24,221 bases of DNA from DASVUC01 sp036387255 (GTDB lineage Bacteria; Planctomycetota; Phycisphaerae; Tepidisphaerales; Tepidisphaeraceae), in the NCBI GenBank assembly GCA_036387255.1, contig DASVUC010000308.1, positions 1 through 24,221 on the forward strand. Reading direction: 5' to 3'. The notes under the pieces were generated by a model. It did not search any database. It saw only the letters and a program-made list of their open reading frames with translations, and had not been told where the DNA came from. The position numbers and the translations under genes were made by a program. Below are positions 15,058-23,272 of this stretch, in pieces. How positions within the stretch are numbered: the stretch's first letter is position 1; the number at the start of each line of letters is the position of its first letter.

Positions 15058-17099
15058 ACGATTCGATAGATCACGCCGGGAAGAGTCGCATCGTTGGCGG
15101 GCGGGAAGACACGCTGGAAATGGGCGGGATCTTGTTCCGCAAACTGCTGCTCCGGGGGAGCGAGCGGTTCTGTGGGTTTGGCGGGGTTTACGGTTGAGAT
15201 AAACAGGTAATCGGCCCGGCATCGGAGCAGGCGCTCGCGCCAACGCTGCGGATCGGGATTTTCGCGGAGAAGCTCGAGGACGTGCTGGGGGATCTCCTCG
15301 CCGGTGATCGGCCGCGCGATGCGCGGCATGTCGCGGAAACTGTTGAGATCCTTTCGCGTAGGGATGTGAATGAGTGGGTGCTGGTAATTGAAACCCATCA
15401 GGGGATATACCAAATAGAAATTCGTGTAGGCGATGGTCGACTGCGGCGGAAGCTCTTCGCGGACAAACTTCCAGAGTTCCGCCTGCCGGTCGTAAACGGT
15501 TGGATCGGACCACACGGCGTAGGTGCCGTCGTCGCGGTAGGCGGCGATGTAGGCATGCCAGTGGATGTAGACGAGGATCGCCAGCGCGGCGGCGGCGGTG
15601 GAGACGGTGAGTCGAACCACGATGCGCGGCGTTCGCGGCAGGCGAAACAGGTAGATGAGCGTTGTCGCCATCGCCGTGAGCGGCAGCGCGAGGAGCGTGA
15701 ACTGAGTTGCCATCTGCGCTTGGAAGGCGGTGAGCGCGGATGTCACGAGCGCTGCGGTGGCAATGAGCAGGAGAACTGACTGCGGCAAGGTGAGCATCGC
15801 CAGCGTTGTGAACAGGAGCAGGATCGCCGGGTAGACGAATCGCGTCTCCCCATAAGGGGAGGCGACGGCGAAGAGGAGGATCGAGAGGGGCGCGCCCATC
15901 AGGATGCAGCGACGCAGTGGATCTCGAAGAAGCAGTGGAGCGCTCGTGATGGCGGCAGCGAGCGACGTTGCGATGAGGCTGATGACGAGGGCGAAGGGGA
16001 GCGAGTAGTAGCCTTGGGTGAAGACGCTCCACACGCCGCTGGCGCTGTTGAGCAGGTGGCTGCGCTGGGCCTGGAACATGCCCGGGAAGATGGTCATGCC
16101 CAACAAACGAACGTCCGTGGGGTAAAGCGGATTGCCGGTGAGGATCCAGTTCCGCGCATACCACGGTCCCGCGAGCAGCATAGCGATGATCCATGCGACG
16201 ACCCAGTCGCGCGGCTTCCCCTTGTGGGATATCGCGAGCAGGAGAATCGGCAGGGAGAAGAGCGCGGTATATTTGGTGGCAAAGAGCAAACCTGCCGCAA
16301 CCCCCGCGAGCACCGGCGAGGAGACATTTTCTTGATCGCGTGGTGAGCCAATTTCCGCCACCGCGACGACGAGAAAAGCTGCGACGAAAAGATCATCCTT
16401 GGCGAGGATCGCCTGCGAGAGGAACGGTCGTGACAAGACTGCGGCGGCGGCAACGAGGGCGGCGGTGCTGGTCGGCACGTTCATTCGCCGCTGGAGCGAG
16501 ACGAGGGCGAAGAACATGAACAGCAGCGGCGGCGATTCAACGAAGCGCGCCAGCACGTCATTTCCCATCGGCGCCAGCAGGTAGGCGATGAAGGTCGAGC
16601 CGGCCAGAGGCGAGTAGCTGTTGGCGGGGTTGTAGAACCAGGCTTCGTACAAACTCATGCGATGCGTCTGGAGCCACTGCACGGCGGCGGGCAGGTGGTA
16701 GGTGAGCGCATCATTCGACGTCACCGGGGCGAAGGCTTGATGATGGATCAGCAGGAGAATGTAGACCGTCACAAACAAGACTGCGGCGGTGACGACGAGC
16801 CAGTCGCGCGTCGGCAATGGTGGATGCAGGTCCGGATTGCGCTTGCGCCCGATGATGTAGAGCAGCGCGGAGAGGAGCAGCGCCGATATGGCGATGCTCA
16901 TGGGGTTGAGGATGCCGAGCAGGCCGGGAACGCAAACCGCGATGTATTGAATGAGGTACAGGCCGAGGAAGGCGGTGGTCACCGCATCAAGCGCCGGCCG
17001 ACCGATGCCGCGGCTGAAGCGGTAGGCGGCGAGGAACGGGATGAGCATCAGAGCGGTCGCGTAGAGGAGTCTGAGCTCGTCGGAGAGGAGGATCGACAC
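15048..17099 (-). CDS. Polytopic membrane protein, GT-C (GT39-like) glycosyltransferase candidate
   Basis: About 683 residues with many hydrophobic helices through roughly residue 520, then a soluble C-terminal domain. The first large loop has NDALTYHLPAAVQWLQ (about 129-144). Its Asp and the 'YHLP..xxWLQ' pattern are typical of GT-C transferases that use polyprenyl-phosphate sugars at the outer face of the membrane. FATKYTALFSLPI and GPWYARNWILTGNPLYP are further hallmarks of that group. The start is uncertain: GTG at 17099 is chosen because the frame beyond it (to 17198) encodes an Arg/Ser/Pro-rich, non-conserved-looking stretch; ATG at 17048 is another option. It probably transfers a sugar to a lipid, protein or glycan in the periplasm. 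Acceptor unknown. Confidence 0.8.
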   Translation of the reverse strand: MSILLSDELRLLYATALMLIPFLAAYRFSRGIGRPALDAVTTAFLGLYLIQYIAVCVPGLLGILNPMSIAISALLLSALLYIIGRKRNPDLHPPLPTRDWLVVTAAVLFVTVYILLLIHHQAFAPVTSNDALTYHLPAAVQWLQTHRMSLYEAWFYNPANSYSPLAGSTFIAYLLAPMGNDVLARFVESPPLLFMFFALVSLQRRMNVPTSTAALVAAAAVLSRPFLSQAILAKDDLFVAAFLVVAVAEIGSPRDQENVSSPVLAGVAAGLLFATKYTALFSLPILLLAISHKGKPRDWVVAWIIAMLLAGPWYARNWILTGNPLYPTDVRLLGMTIFPGMFQAQRSHLLNSASGVWSVFTQGYYSLPFALVISLIATSLAAAITSAPLLLRDPLRRCILMGAPLSILLFAVASPYGETRFVYPAILLLFTTLAMLTLPQSVLLLIATAALVTSALTAFQAQMATQFTLLALPLTAMATTLIYLFRLPRTPRIVVRLTVSTAAAALAILVYIHWHAYIAAYRDDGTYAVWSDPTVYDRQAELWKFVREELPPQSTIAYTNFYLVYPLMGFNYQHPLIHIPTRKDLNSFRDMPRIARPITGEEIPQHVLELLRENPDPQRWRERLLRCRADYLFISTVNPAKPTEPLAPPEQQFAEQDPAHFQRVFPPANDATLPGVIYRIVRR

Positions 17100-17322
17100 G
17101 GTTGGGCGACATCTTAAGGAGCGTCGCGCGGCGACGCGAGACGCCGAGCGAGAGACGGTGACTTTGGAGCCGGACGGCGGCGACGGCGGGTATCCCACCG
17201 CGCGTGAAGATGGGCGACGCGGGCGTCGGCTCTACAGGAAAAGCAAATGTTGCGGGTGCATTGTTCCCACCCGTCGCTGCGCGGGCGTTATGTGATGTGA
17301 ATCAGGTCATTCATGGGCGTAC

Positions 17323-19593
17323 TTATCTCGGGCGGCTGGAGCGTGGGGTGTCTCGGCCTCGGCCGGTGTCGTCGCTGGATTTTTGGGATTCGGATCGCGG
17401 GGGAGGATCCGAGCGGCGAGACGATTCGCTCTTCTGGCTCTGCTCCGCGCGGGCGGCGCGGGCGGCGCTGGCTTGGGATTCACGCTCCGCTCGGGCGCGC
17501 TGTTCATCATCGGACTTGGCCTGTGCTTCCCGCTGTGAGCGCGAACGCTGCTCGCTTCCAGCTTTGGCTTGCTCTTCGCGCTGGGCGCGCGAACGCTGTT
17601 GGGCCTCGGCCTGACGGGCATCTCGCTCTCGTGCTTCTCGCGCCTGACGTTCGCTCGATTCCCGCGACCCGGCGGCGCGAGCGCGGGCTTCCTCGGCGGC
17701 CCCGGAGCGGGTGGGCTTCTGCGGCTCGGCTTGCGGCTGTTGCTGACGTTGGCGTTCGCGCTCGGCGCGAGTCTGGCGCTCTTGCGGAGGCTGCGCGGCC
17801 GGCGTTGGTTTCTGCTCGTCTTCGCGTTGGCGCGTGATCGGATGGGCGACGGGCGTGTTGCGGCCTGGCCGGGATTCCCCGGCGCGGGCGATGGCGACTT
17901 GCTGGCGCTGTTTGGCCTGGCGGTCGGATTCCGCTTGCGAGAGCGCCGCGGGCGGAGAGGCGGGTGGAGCCGTGGGGGAAGCTGACGTTGCGACGGGTTC
18001 GGGGGCGGCTGTGGCGGAAGCCACCCGCGCGGGTTGCGCCGGCTCCGTGACGGTTGTCGAGATGAGCGACGCGCGCTGGCGATCGAGCTCGCGCTGCCGC
18101 CGGGCGTCGGTGAGAAGCTCGCTGACTTCGCGCTGCTCAGTACGCGGGAGCTTGGCGTAGAGATCCTGCTCCCTTGAATCGCGGACGTGCCGGGCGGCAA
18201 GATCTTCTCTCGCTGCGCGCTCGCGGGAGGCAATCAGATTTTCACGCTGCTGGTTGGCGCTGAGGGGCTGGGCCTCGGGCGGACGGCCGTAGCGGTTGGA
18301 TTCGTCGCGGGCGATGTGGATGGGTGAACGCACGGGCTCCTGGCGGTGATCCGTGTCGCGCCCGCGCCCGTCGCCGTGCCCGCGATCATCGTGCGCATCT
18401 CGCGAGTCGCGGGGGTTGCTGTCGCGATCGTGATCACGGCCACGGTAACGGTCGGCGTACTCGCGGCGGCGATCTTCTTCGCAACGGGCGAGTGAGACCC
18501 GCAGGTTATCGCTGGCGCAGTCGCGCTCGCGGCGGACGTAATACTCGCGCGAGCAGAGCGTGCGGACATAGCTGTCGGCACTGGCGGCGTCGACGGCGTA
18601 CTGATTGGCGGCGGTGGCCCAGGCGGCGGCGTCGGCGTTAGCTTGGTTGAGCCGGGCGATCTCGGTATTCAGGGCGGCGGTGGTATTAGCCAGGTCCTGC
18701 TCGCGGGCGGCCAGATCGGCGGCGGCGCTGTTGGCAGTCTTGGCAGCGAGCTGCACGTTCTGCTGGGCTGATTGCGAAGCCGCGATGAGGTTCTTGAGCG
18801 CAGGGTCGCTCGACACGTCCGCGTTGAAGCGGTTGACCAGCTCCTGCCTCGCCTGGTCGATGGCGTTCACCTGGGCCTGCGCGCCGCGCACGTCGGGATC
18901 TGCCGCGATCGCGTCCGCCTTATAGCGATTGAGCGCGTTGACTGCGTCCATCCACCGCATGCTCGCGGCCTCAAGCGCGGGTTGATCAACGGGCGTGCGG
19001 CTGCGCTCCAGGTTCACCGCGTCCTCGCGCTCCTCCATCTGCTCGAACAGCTCCGCGTAGGTCTCGGTGGAGCGGAGCGCATCCAGCGTCCACCGCACCT
19101 CCTGGTCATACCCGGCTTTGGCCGAGGCGAGGTCGGTCGTAACCCTCATGAACGCCGGGCTCGACTCGAAGGTGCTGCGGGCGGCGGTTTGGTATTTAAG
19201 AACTTCGTCGGAAGCGGCTTGAGAAGCGGCGCCGGCTTGATCATACGCGGCGCGGGCGTCGGCGGCGCGTTGGCGGAGGATGGGGATCGACTGGTTGAGC
19301 AGATCGAGCTTGCCCTGGAGCTGCGCGATGCACCGGCTGGAGATTTGCGCCTGCGCGCCCGCGGCGGCGGCGTTGCTCGCGGCGGCTTGCTGATTGGCGA
19401 CCGCTTGGTCGAGCGCCGCGCGGGCGGCGGCTATGTCGCAACCGAGGCGCGAGAGGCGCCCGTCGCAGTCATCTAGCGTGCGGCGGTATTCGTCAACCGA
19501 GACATAGACGCTGACATCGCCGCGCAAAGGTGAAGCAAAGAAAGCGGCGGCGGAGAGGGCGATCAGGCGTACGTGTTTGGATCTGAGCCACAT
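17323..19593 (-). CDS. Secreted coiled-coil protein with Arg/Gln-rich repeat tail
   Basis: A 756-residue protein I cannot assign to a characterised family. A signal peptide is likely (MWLRSKHVRLIALSAAAFF, cleavage near residue 24-28). Residues ~35-330 are Ala/Gln/Asp-rich and should form long coiled coils. Four Cys occur in the first ~90 residues and two near 345-365, which may form disulphides. A His/Asp/Arg-rich stretch follows (about 380-420, for example RGRDHDRDSNPRD), then an Arg/Glu/Gln low-complexity tail with three 16-residue repeats. The ATG at 19593 is chosen because GGAGG at 19603-19599 is five bases away. It may be a cell-envelope structural protein. The tail's composition makes homology searches prone to false hits. 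Confidence 0.75.
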   Translation of the reverse strand: MWLRSKHVRLIALSAAAFFASPLRGDVSVYVSVDEYRRTLDDCDGRLSRLGCDIAAARAALDQAVANQQAAASNAAAAGAQAQISSRCIAQLQGKLDLLNQSIPILRQRAADARAAYDQAGAASQAASDEVLKYQTAARSTFESSPAFMRVTTDLASAKAGYDQEVRWTLDALRSTETYAELFEQMEEREDAVNLERSRTPVDQPALEAASMRWMDAVNALNRYKADAIAADPDVRGAQAQVNAIDQARQELVNRFNADVSSDPALKNLIAASQSAQQNVQLAAKTANSAAADLAAREQDLANTTAALNTEIARLNQANADAAAWATAANQYAVDAASADSYVRTLCSREYYVRRERDCASDNLRVSLARCEEDRRREYADRYRGRDHDRDSNPRDSRDAHDDRGHGDGRGRDTDHRQEPVRSPIHIARDESNRYGRPPEAQPLSANQQRENLIASRERAAREDLAARHVRDSREQDLYAKLPRTEQREVSELLTDARRQRELDRQRASLISTTVTEPAQPARVASATAAPEPVATSASPTAPPASPPAALSQAESDRQAKQRQQVAIARAGESRPGRNTPVAHPITRQREDEQKPTPAAQPPQERQTRAERERQRQQQPQAEPQKPTRSGAAEEARARAAGSRESSERQAREARERDARQAEAQQRSRAQREEQAKAGSEQRSRSQREAQAKSDDEQRARAERESQASAARAARAEQSQKSESSRRSDPPPRSESQKSSDDTGRGRDTPRSSRPR
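17458..17601 (-). repeat. Three tandem 48-bp (16-residue) repeats
   Basis: Inside the coiled-coil gene, three consecutive units align as QQRSRAQREEQAKAGS, EQRSRSQREAQAKSDD and EQRARAERESQASAAR. The period is exactly 16 residues. Similar but looser Arg/Glu/Gln motifs continue upstream in the protein, so the array may be the best-preserved part of a longer, decayed expansion. Confidence 0.75.
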
Positions 19594-19598
19594 GACCA

Positions 19599-19603
19599 CC
19601 TCC
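19599..19603 (-). promoter_or_regulatory. Ribosome binding site (GGAGG) of the coiled-coil gene
   Basis: GGAGG on the minus strand lies five bases before the ATG at 19593. It decides between this ATG and the in-frame GTG at 19599, which overlaps the GGAGG itself. Confidence 0.7.
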
Positions 19604-19787
19604 GCGGGCCGCGGCTGAGCCGGCCGATAGGAAAGACACGGCGGCTTGGGGGAGGTTAGACGGTTCCGGGTGCGGGCTCGAGGTCAGGGAGAGGCCGGGA
19701 GCCACGAAGGCGTGGAGGCACGGAGGCGACACCGAGCAGACGACCAGCCTCGACGTTCGCCGTTCAATCTTCATCGCGCATTAATCC

Positions 19788-20540
19788 CTACGCGCTCCCC
19801 GGCAGGCCGGGAAGCGCAAAAGGTGTCTCATCCTTGGGCCGCAGCCGCTGGTGGTTCGTCCACAGGTACAGCAGCGCGGCGATGGCGATCATCAGCTCTA
19901 CGAGTTCCGACATCACGTCCATGGCCTTGGCGAAACGGGTTTCGGAGTCGTGGAAGTCGCAGTAGAGGTCGGAAGCCGCCAGCGCCGTGATCACCACGAA
20001 CCACGACCACAGGCGCGGCTCAACGGCTAGCGCCCGCAGCCCAGCCGAACCCGCTCCCGTGTCCGCGCCCGCTCCCGCGCGAATCCGTCCGAGGGCCAGG
20101 CCAATCAAACCCCCCGCGCCAAACGCCAGCCGCAGGTACTCCGTGTGCCCCCCCACGCCGTCGAGGTTGTGGAGGTTGAACTCGCCCTGGCGGTTGATCC
20201 GGCGGATCGGTTCGGGGGTCTTGAAGAAGAAGAACCACTGACCCCAGCTGATTTCCTCCATCGCGATGAGCAGCAGGAAAACCGAGAAGACTGCGTAAAA
20301 CGCGACCACCCACGCCGGGTAAGCACCGCGCCTCAGCCGCAGCGCCAGCCGCACCCCGAAGATCCCTCCGATCATCAGCACCAGGAACGTGGCGAGCTCG
20401 ATCGGATAGTCCTCGCGGGCCATGAGCACCGCGAACGGCCGAGTCTTCTTTGAGACGAGCAGCGCAAGATATGCGCCCGCCATCGCGAAAGGGATCAGCG
20501 CCTGCGATCCCCGGTGTCGGTTGTTCAGCGTAAGGCTCAC
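19788..20540 (-). CDS. Polytopic membrane protein with MEEISWGQ motif, unknown function
   Basis: A 250-residue protein with about six membrane helices (near 15-30, 46-68, 76-95, 136-150, 177-192 and 208-228). The motif MEEISWGQ at 94-101 and the loop 'TPE.IRRINRQGEFNLHNL' at 108-126 mark a conserved family of bacterial membrane proteins that I have seen annotated only as hypothetical. The conserved acidic pair and His suggest a catalytic or ion-binding site facing the membrane interface, but this is inference. The start is GTG at 20540 with AAGGGA just upstream. A short Gly/Ala-rich insert (153-168) lies between helices and is probably lineage-specific. Confidence 0.78.
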   Translation of the reverse strand: MSLTLNNRHRGSQALIPFAMAGAYLALLVSKKTRPFAVLMAREDYPIELATFLVLMIGGIFGVRLALRLRRGAYPAWVVAFYAVFSVFLLLIAMEEISWGQWFFFFKTPEPIRRINRQGEFNLHNLDGVGGHTEYLRLAFGAGGLIGLALGRIRAGAGADTGAGSAGLRALAVEPRLWSWFVVITALAASDLYCDFHDSETRFAKAMDVMSELVELMIAIAALLYLWTNHQRLRPKDETPFALPGLPGSA

Positions 20541-20668
20541 GTTCCCTTAATGATTCCACCGATCCCAGCCTGTAGCAAGGGCATCGATAGAAGGTCTGCC
20601 AGAAATAATGCACATGGGTTCTGGTGGAACGGGTCGCGGTCAGTGGACAGGCTAGGGGCCTTTTGTCG

Positions 20669-21913
20669 CTAATACGCTCGGGCCAGCTTGGCGCGTTGGA
20701 AGGCGGAGAGGACGATGTCTTCGTGGCGCATGCCAGCTTCGGCTCTGGCCTGGCTGCACCATTGGCACAGGCCCACGCCGTGGCCGTTGCCGTGGCAATC
20801 AATGAACTGAATGGTGTCGGGTTGTGTGATGGGTTTCAAAAAGGAGCTGGAGAGGCGGGTGGTGTCGGTGGCGTTGGTGTTGACGGCCCAGCGTAACTCT
20901 TCGCCGGTGAGGGAGTAGCGGTTGCCGGTGGTGTCGGTGACCACGAAGCGCGTCGGCCTGCCCCAGCGATTGTTCGCTTGAATCGCGATGCTGGCGACTT
21001 CCGCGATGTTGCGCTCGGGGCGCTTGCGCTTGTCGCCCCACGTGCGGATGCGGGCGGTGAGATCGGTCTTGCTGATGGTGATGGGGCCGTAGTTGAACCT
21101 CGGGCTGGCAGCGCAGAGCGAGTGGTTGTTCTGATCAGAGAGCGGCGGGATGTACGCTTCGTTGAACGCGTCGGCGGCCGACTGCGAGATGCCGCCGCAG
21201 CAGCTGGAGAAGTAGGCTTTGAAGATCTTTTCCTGACCGGGCGGGCCATAGACCACCACGACGCCTGAGGTTTCGTCGACGGCCTGGCGGGCCTTGGCGG
21301 TTTCGGAACTAATGCCGCCGTAGACCTGCGAGCGGGTGTCGTCGAAGACGTCGAAATGTTTGCCGGGGGAGGTGGTGCGGGCTTCGTAGAGGGCGTAGGT
21401 GCGGGCGGTAATGGCTTGGGCCTTGTAGGTTTCCGGGAGCCAGCCCTTGAGCATCTCATCGGCGAGGACACCCTTGAGATAGGCGTCGATGTCCACGTCG
21501 TTGACGACGTCGAAACCTTCCTTGACCGGGACCAGGCGGTACTTGCCGTGATAGCGCTTGTTGTTGATCGAGACGGTGCCGTCGGTGGCGGGGACGATCG
21601 TGAGCACGCCGATCGGGAGGGGTATATTCCCGATCTGCCAGCCGGCGGGCGTCAGGAGGATGGCGACGGAGGAGCCGGGAGGAATGTTGAGCCGCCGGCC
21701 GGGCATCTCGTCGTTCAGGCGGACGATTGGGGGCTCGGTGGCGCTCAGCATGATCTGGGGCTGGCGCTCGAGCAAACAGACGCGGATCTGCGGGGCGGCG
21801 GGGTTGGCCACATAGGGCGGGTGGGATTGGGTGCAGGAGGAGATCGTGAGCGTGAGGAGGAGAAGAAGAGCTATTGCGCTGGCGAAGCGGGATGTGCGAG
21901 AGATGTTCGACAT
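20669..21913 (-). CDS. SpoIID/LytB-type lipoprotein (peptidoglycan lytic transglycosylase-like)
   Basis: A 414-residue protein with a lipoprotein signal: a hydrophobic stretch at ~10-24 and lipobox ISSC with Cys27. The SpoIID domain starts near residue 105. It has the catalytic Glu candidate E153 in VLADEM, the 'AITARTYAL' helix (167-175), DTRSQVYGG (192-200), the Cys-containing YFSSCCGG and the C-terminal HGNGHGVGLCQW. SpoIID cleaves denuded glycan strands in sporulating Firmicutes; homologues in non-spore-formers probably remodel or bind peptidoglycan. The ATG at 21913 opens directly into the signal peptide, although no clear ribosome site is seen. A hairpin (CCGGGT/ACCCGG, 21965-21979) lies in the presumed leader. 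Its presence suggests an organism with a normal or residual peptidoglycan layer. Confidence 0.88.
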   Translation of the reverse strand: MSNISRTSRFASAIALLLLLTLTISSCTQSHPPYVANPAAPQIRVCLLERQPQIMLSATEPPIVRLNDEMPGRRLNIPPGSSVAILLTPAGWQIGNIPLPIGVLTIVPATDGTVSINNKRYHGKYRLVPVKEGFDVVNDVDIDAYLKGVLADEMLKGWLPETYKAQAITARTYALYEARTTSPGKHFDVFDDTRSQVYGGISSETAKARQAVDETSGVVVVYGPPGQEKIFKAYFSSCCGGISQSAADAFNEAYIPPLSDQNNHSLCAASPRFNYGPITISKTDLTARIRTWGDKRKRPERNIAEVASIAIQANNRWGRPTRFVVTDTTGNRYSLTGEELRWAVNTNATDTTRLSSSFLKPITQPDTIQFIDCHGNGHGVGLCQWCSQARAEAGMRHEDIVLSAFQRAKLARAY

Positions 21914-22033
21914 GGCGTCCGTGCCTGCGGAGCGATTGGTTGCGGGTGCCCATTACCGCGCGTGCCGGGTCCTACCCGGACGTTGTGTAGCTTCGCATGA
22001 GGGTGCTGGGGAAACAAGCGTGCGCAGGGATGG

Positions 22034-22062
22034 AAAAAAACATGCCCCGCTGAAGCGGGGCA
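22034..22062 (-). terminator. Intrinsic terminator of the TPR/alpha-CTD gene
   Basis: On the minus strand a perfect 9-bp GC-rich stem (TGCCCCGCT/AGCGGGGCA, tight loop) is followed almost at once by a run of seven T (22040-22034). It begins about 30 bases after the stop at 22093. There is no T-run on the other side, so it acts on minus-strand transcripts only and isolates this gene from the SpoIID-like gene downstream. Confidence 0.88.
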
Positions 22063-22092
22063 CGCCATGGCCGATTGTGCCGAACTCCGCGT

Positions 22093-23049
22093 TTACTCTT
22101 CGAGTTTGCGCAGGCCGAGACCGAAGCTGGCGAGTTGTTGTTTGATTTCGTTGAGGCTGGTCATGCCGAAGTTTTTGCAGCCCAGGAGCTCGTCTTCGGT
22201 GCGGCTGGCGAGTTCGGAGATGCTGTTAATGTTGAGGCGCTGGAGGGCTTTGCGGGAGCGAACGGAAAGCTCCAGGTCGGCAACGGACTTGCCAAGAATT
22301 TCCGGGTTGACGTTCTCGGCGATAATCGGTGATCGACGGGCGCCGAGCATGCCCGCGCCCGCACCGCCGCTTGCGCCCGCGCCCGCGCCGGTCAGGCCGC
22401 TCTTGTCGCTTTCGACCGCCTGGCCGAGGCGCAGACCTTTTTGTGCCAATAAGCTCTTGATCTCGTTCAGGCTCGTCTCGCCGAAGTTCTTGTAGCTGAG
22501 CAATTCCTGTTCAGTGGTGCGGAGCAGGTCGCCGAGACTGCGGATGTTCATCTTCTTCAAGCAGTTGCGGCTGCGCACGGAAAGTTCGAAATCGCTGATG
22601 GGGATTTCAAGGACCTGATTGCGCTTGTCGCCGCGGCGATCGTCGTCGTCGTAGTACATCGAGCGGGCGCTTTCGACGTCCTTCATGTACAGGCGGGCGC
22701 GCTCGTGATTGGGATTGGTCGCCAGCACCGCTTCCAGGCAGCGATGAGCTTCATCGTAGTGGTTATTGTCTTCGTACAGCACCGCGAGGTTGAGCAGCGC
22801 ATTGAGGTGGACGGGGGCGCTGGTGCAGACACGCTCGTACAGTTCAATCGCCTTGGCGTCGTCGGCCTGGCGATCGTAAAGCAGCGCGAGGCGGAAGCAG
22901 GCGGATTCGTGGTCCGGGTTCTCGTTCAAGGCGCGTTCGTAGAAATCCACGGCCCGCTCGTGCTGGCCCTGGTTCTCGGCATCCTGACCCCGCTTAAAGT
23001 ATTCTTCCGCGGCACGCTCATTGATCGAGGCGACAGTCGATTCGCTCAT
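22093..23049 (-). CDS. TPR protein with two RNA polymerase alpha C-terminal domains
   Basis: A 318-residue protein with three TPR units (about 13-114), an acidic linker (YYDDDD, 132-137), a first alpha-CTD (150-209), a Gly/Ala linker (216-236) and a second alpha-CTD (255-314). Compared with E. coli RpoA, copy 1 keeps the DNA-contact residues equivalent to R265, N268, C269, G296 and S299 (VRSRNCL, NFGETSLNEIK). Copy 2 keeps R265, G296 and S299 but has Lys and Ala at 268 and 269. The ATG at 23049 is preferred, with GAGGA about ten bases upstream; a TTG at 23058 is too close to it. It could bind UP-element-like DNA, or sigma or activator surfaces, through the CTDs while TPRs hold a partner. The role is not established. 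It has its own promoter and terminator. Confidence 0.92.
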   Translation of the reverse strand: MSESTVASINERAAEEYFKRGQDAENQGQHERAVDFYERALNENPDHESACFRLALLYDRQADDAKAIELYERVCTSAPVHLNALLNLAVLYEDNNHYDEAHRCLEAVLATNPNHERARLYMKDVESARSMYYDDDDRRGDKRNQVLEIPISDFELSVRSRNCLKKMNIRSLGDLLRTTEQELLSYKNFGETSLNEIKSLLAQKGLRLGQAVESDKSGLTGAGAGASGGAGAGMLGARRSPIIAENVNPEILGKSVADLELSVRSRKALQRLNINSISELASRTEDELLGCKNFGMTSLNEIKQQLASFGLGLRKLEE

Positions 23050-23120
23050 ACAGTGCAATCCTCAACGCCATTGAAGTAAAGGTTCCGGACCCACAAACTC
23101 CGGAGGTGGGGCAATCGGGT

Positions 23121-23150
23121 ATTAGTACGACAGCCGGAGCGAAGTGTCAA
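23121..23150 (-). promoter_or_regulatory. Sigma70-type promoter of the TPR/alpha-CTD gene
   Basis: On the minus strand a perfect TTGACA (23150-23145) is followed after 18 bases by ACTAAT (23126-23121; TACTAAT with the preceding base). This predicts a start near 23113 and a leader of about 64 bases before the ATG at 23049. The leader contains short inverted repeats around CCGGA/TCCGG and CCCAC/GTGGG. Confidence 0.55.
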
Positions 23151-23272
23151 CCTGCCGTGGCGGGCTGAGCTGGCGGCTGGTGAGGTAAAGCTTCGTTGCT
23201 GCGCACCAACCGCAATGCGGGCCCCGCCCCTGGAGAATTGGTCAGAGGGCCATCAATCTTTATCATGCGCCG

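Noticed and set aside
14644..16194. Minus-strand open frame of 516 codons
   Set aside because: Overlaps the GT-C-like gene on the same strand in another frame and the small Lys-rich gene on the opposite strand; its His/Arg/Pro-rich sequence shows no domain.
21965..21979. Hairpin CCGGGT-CCT-ACCCGG upstream of the SpoIID-like gene
   Set aside because: A perfect but short stem with no T-tract and no link to a known riboswitch; mentioned only in the gene entry.
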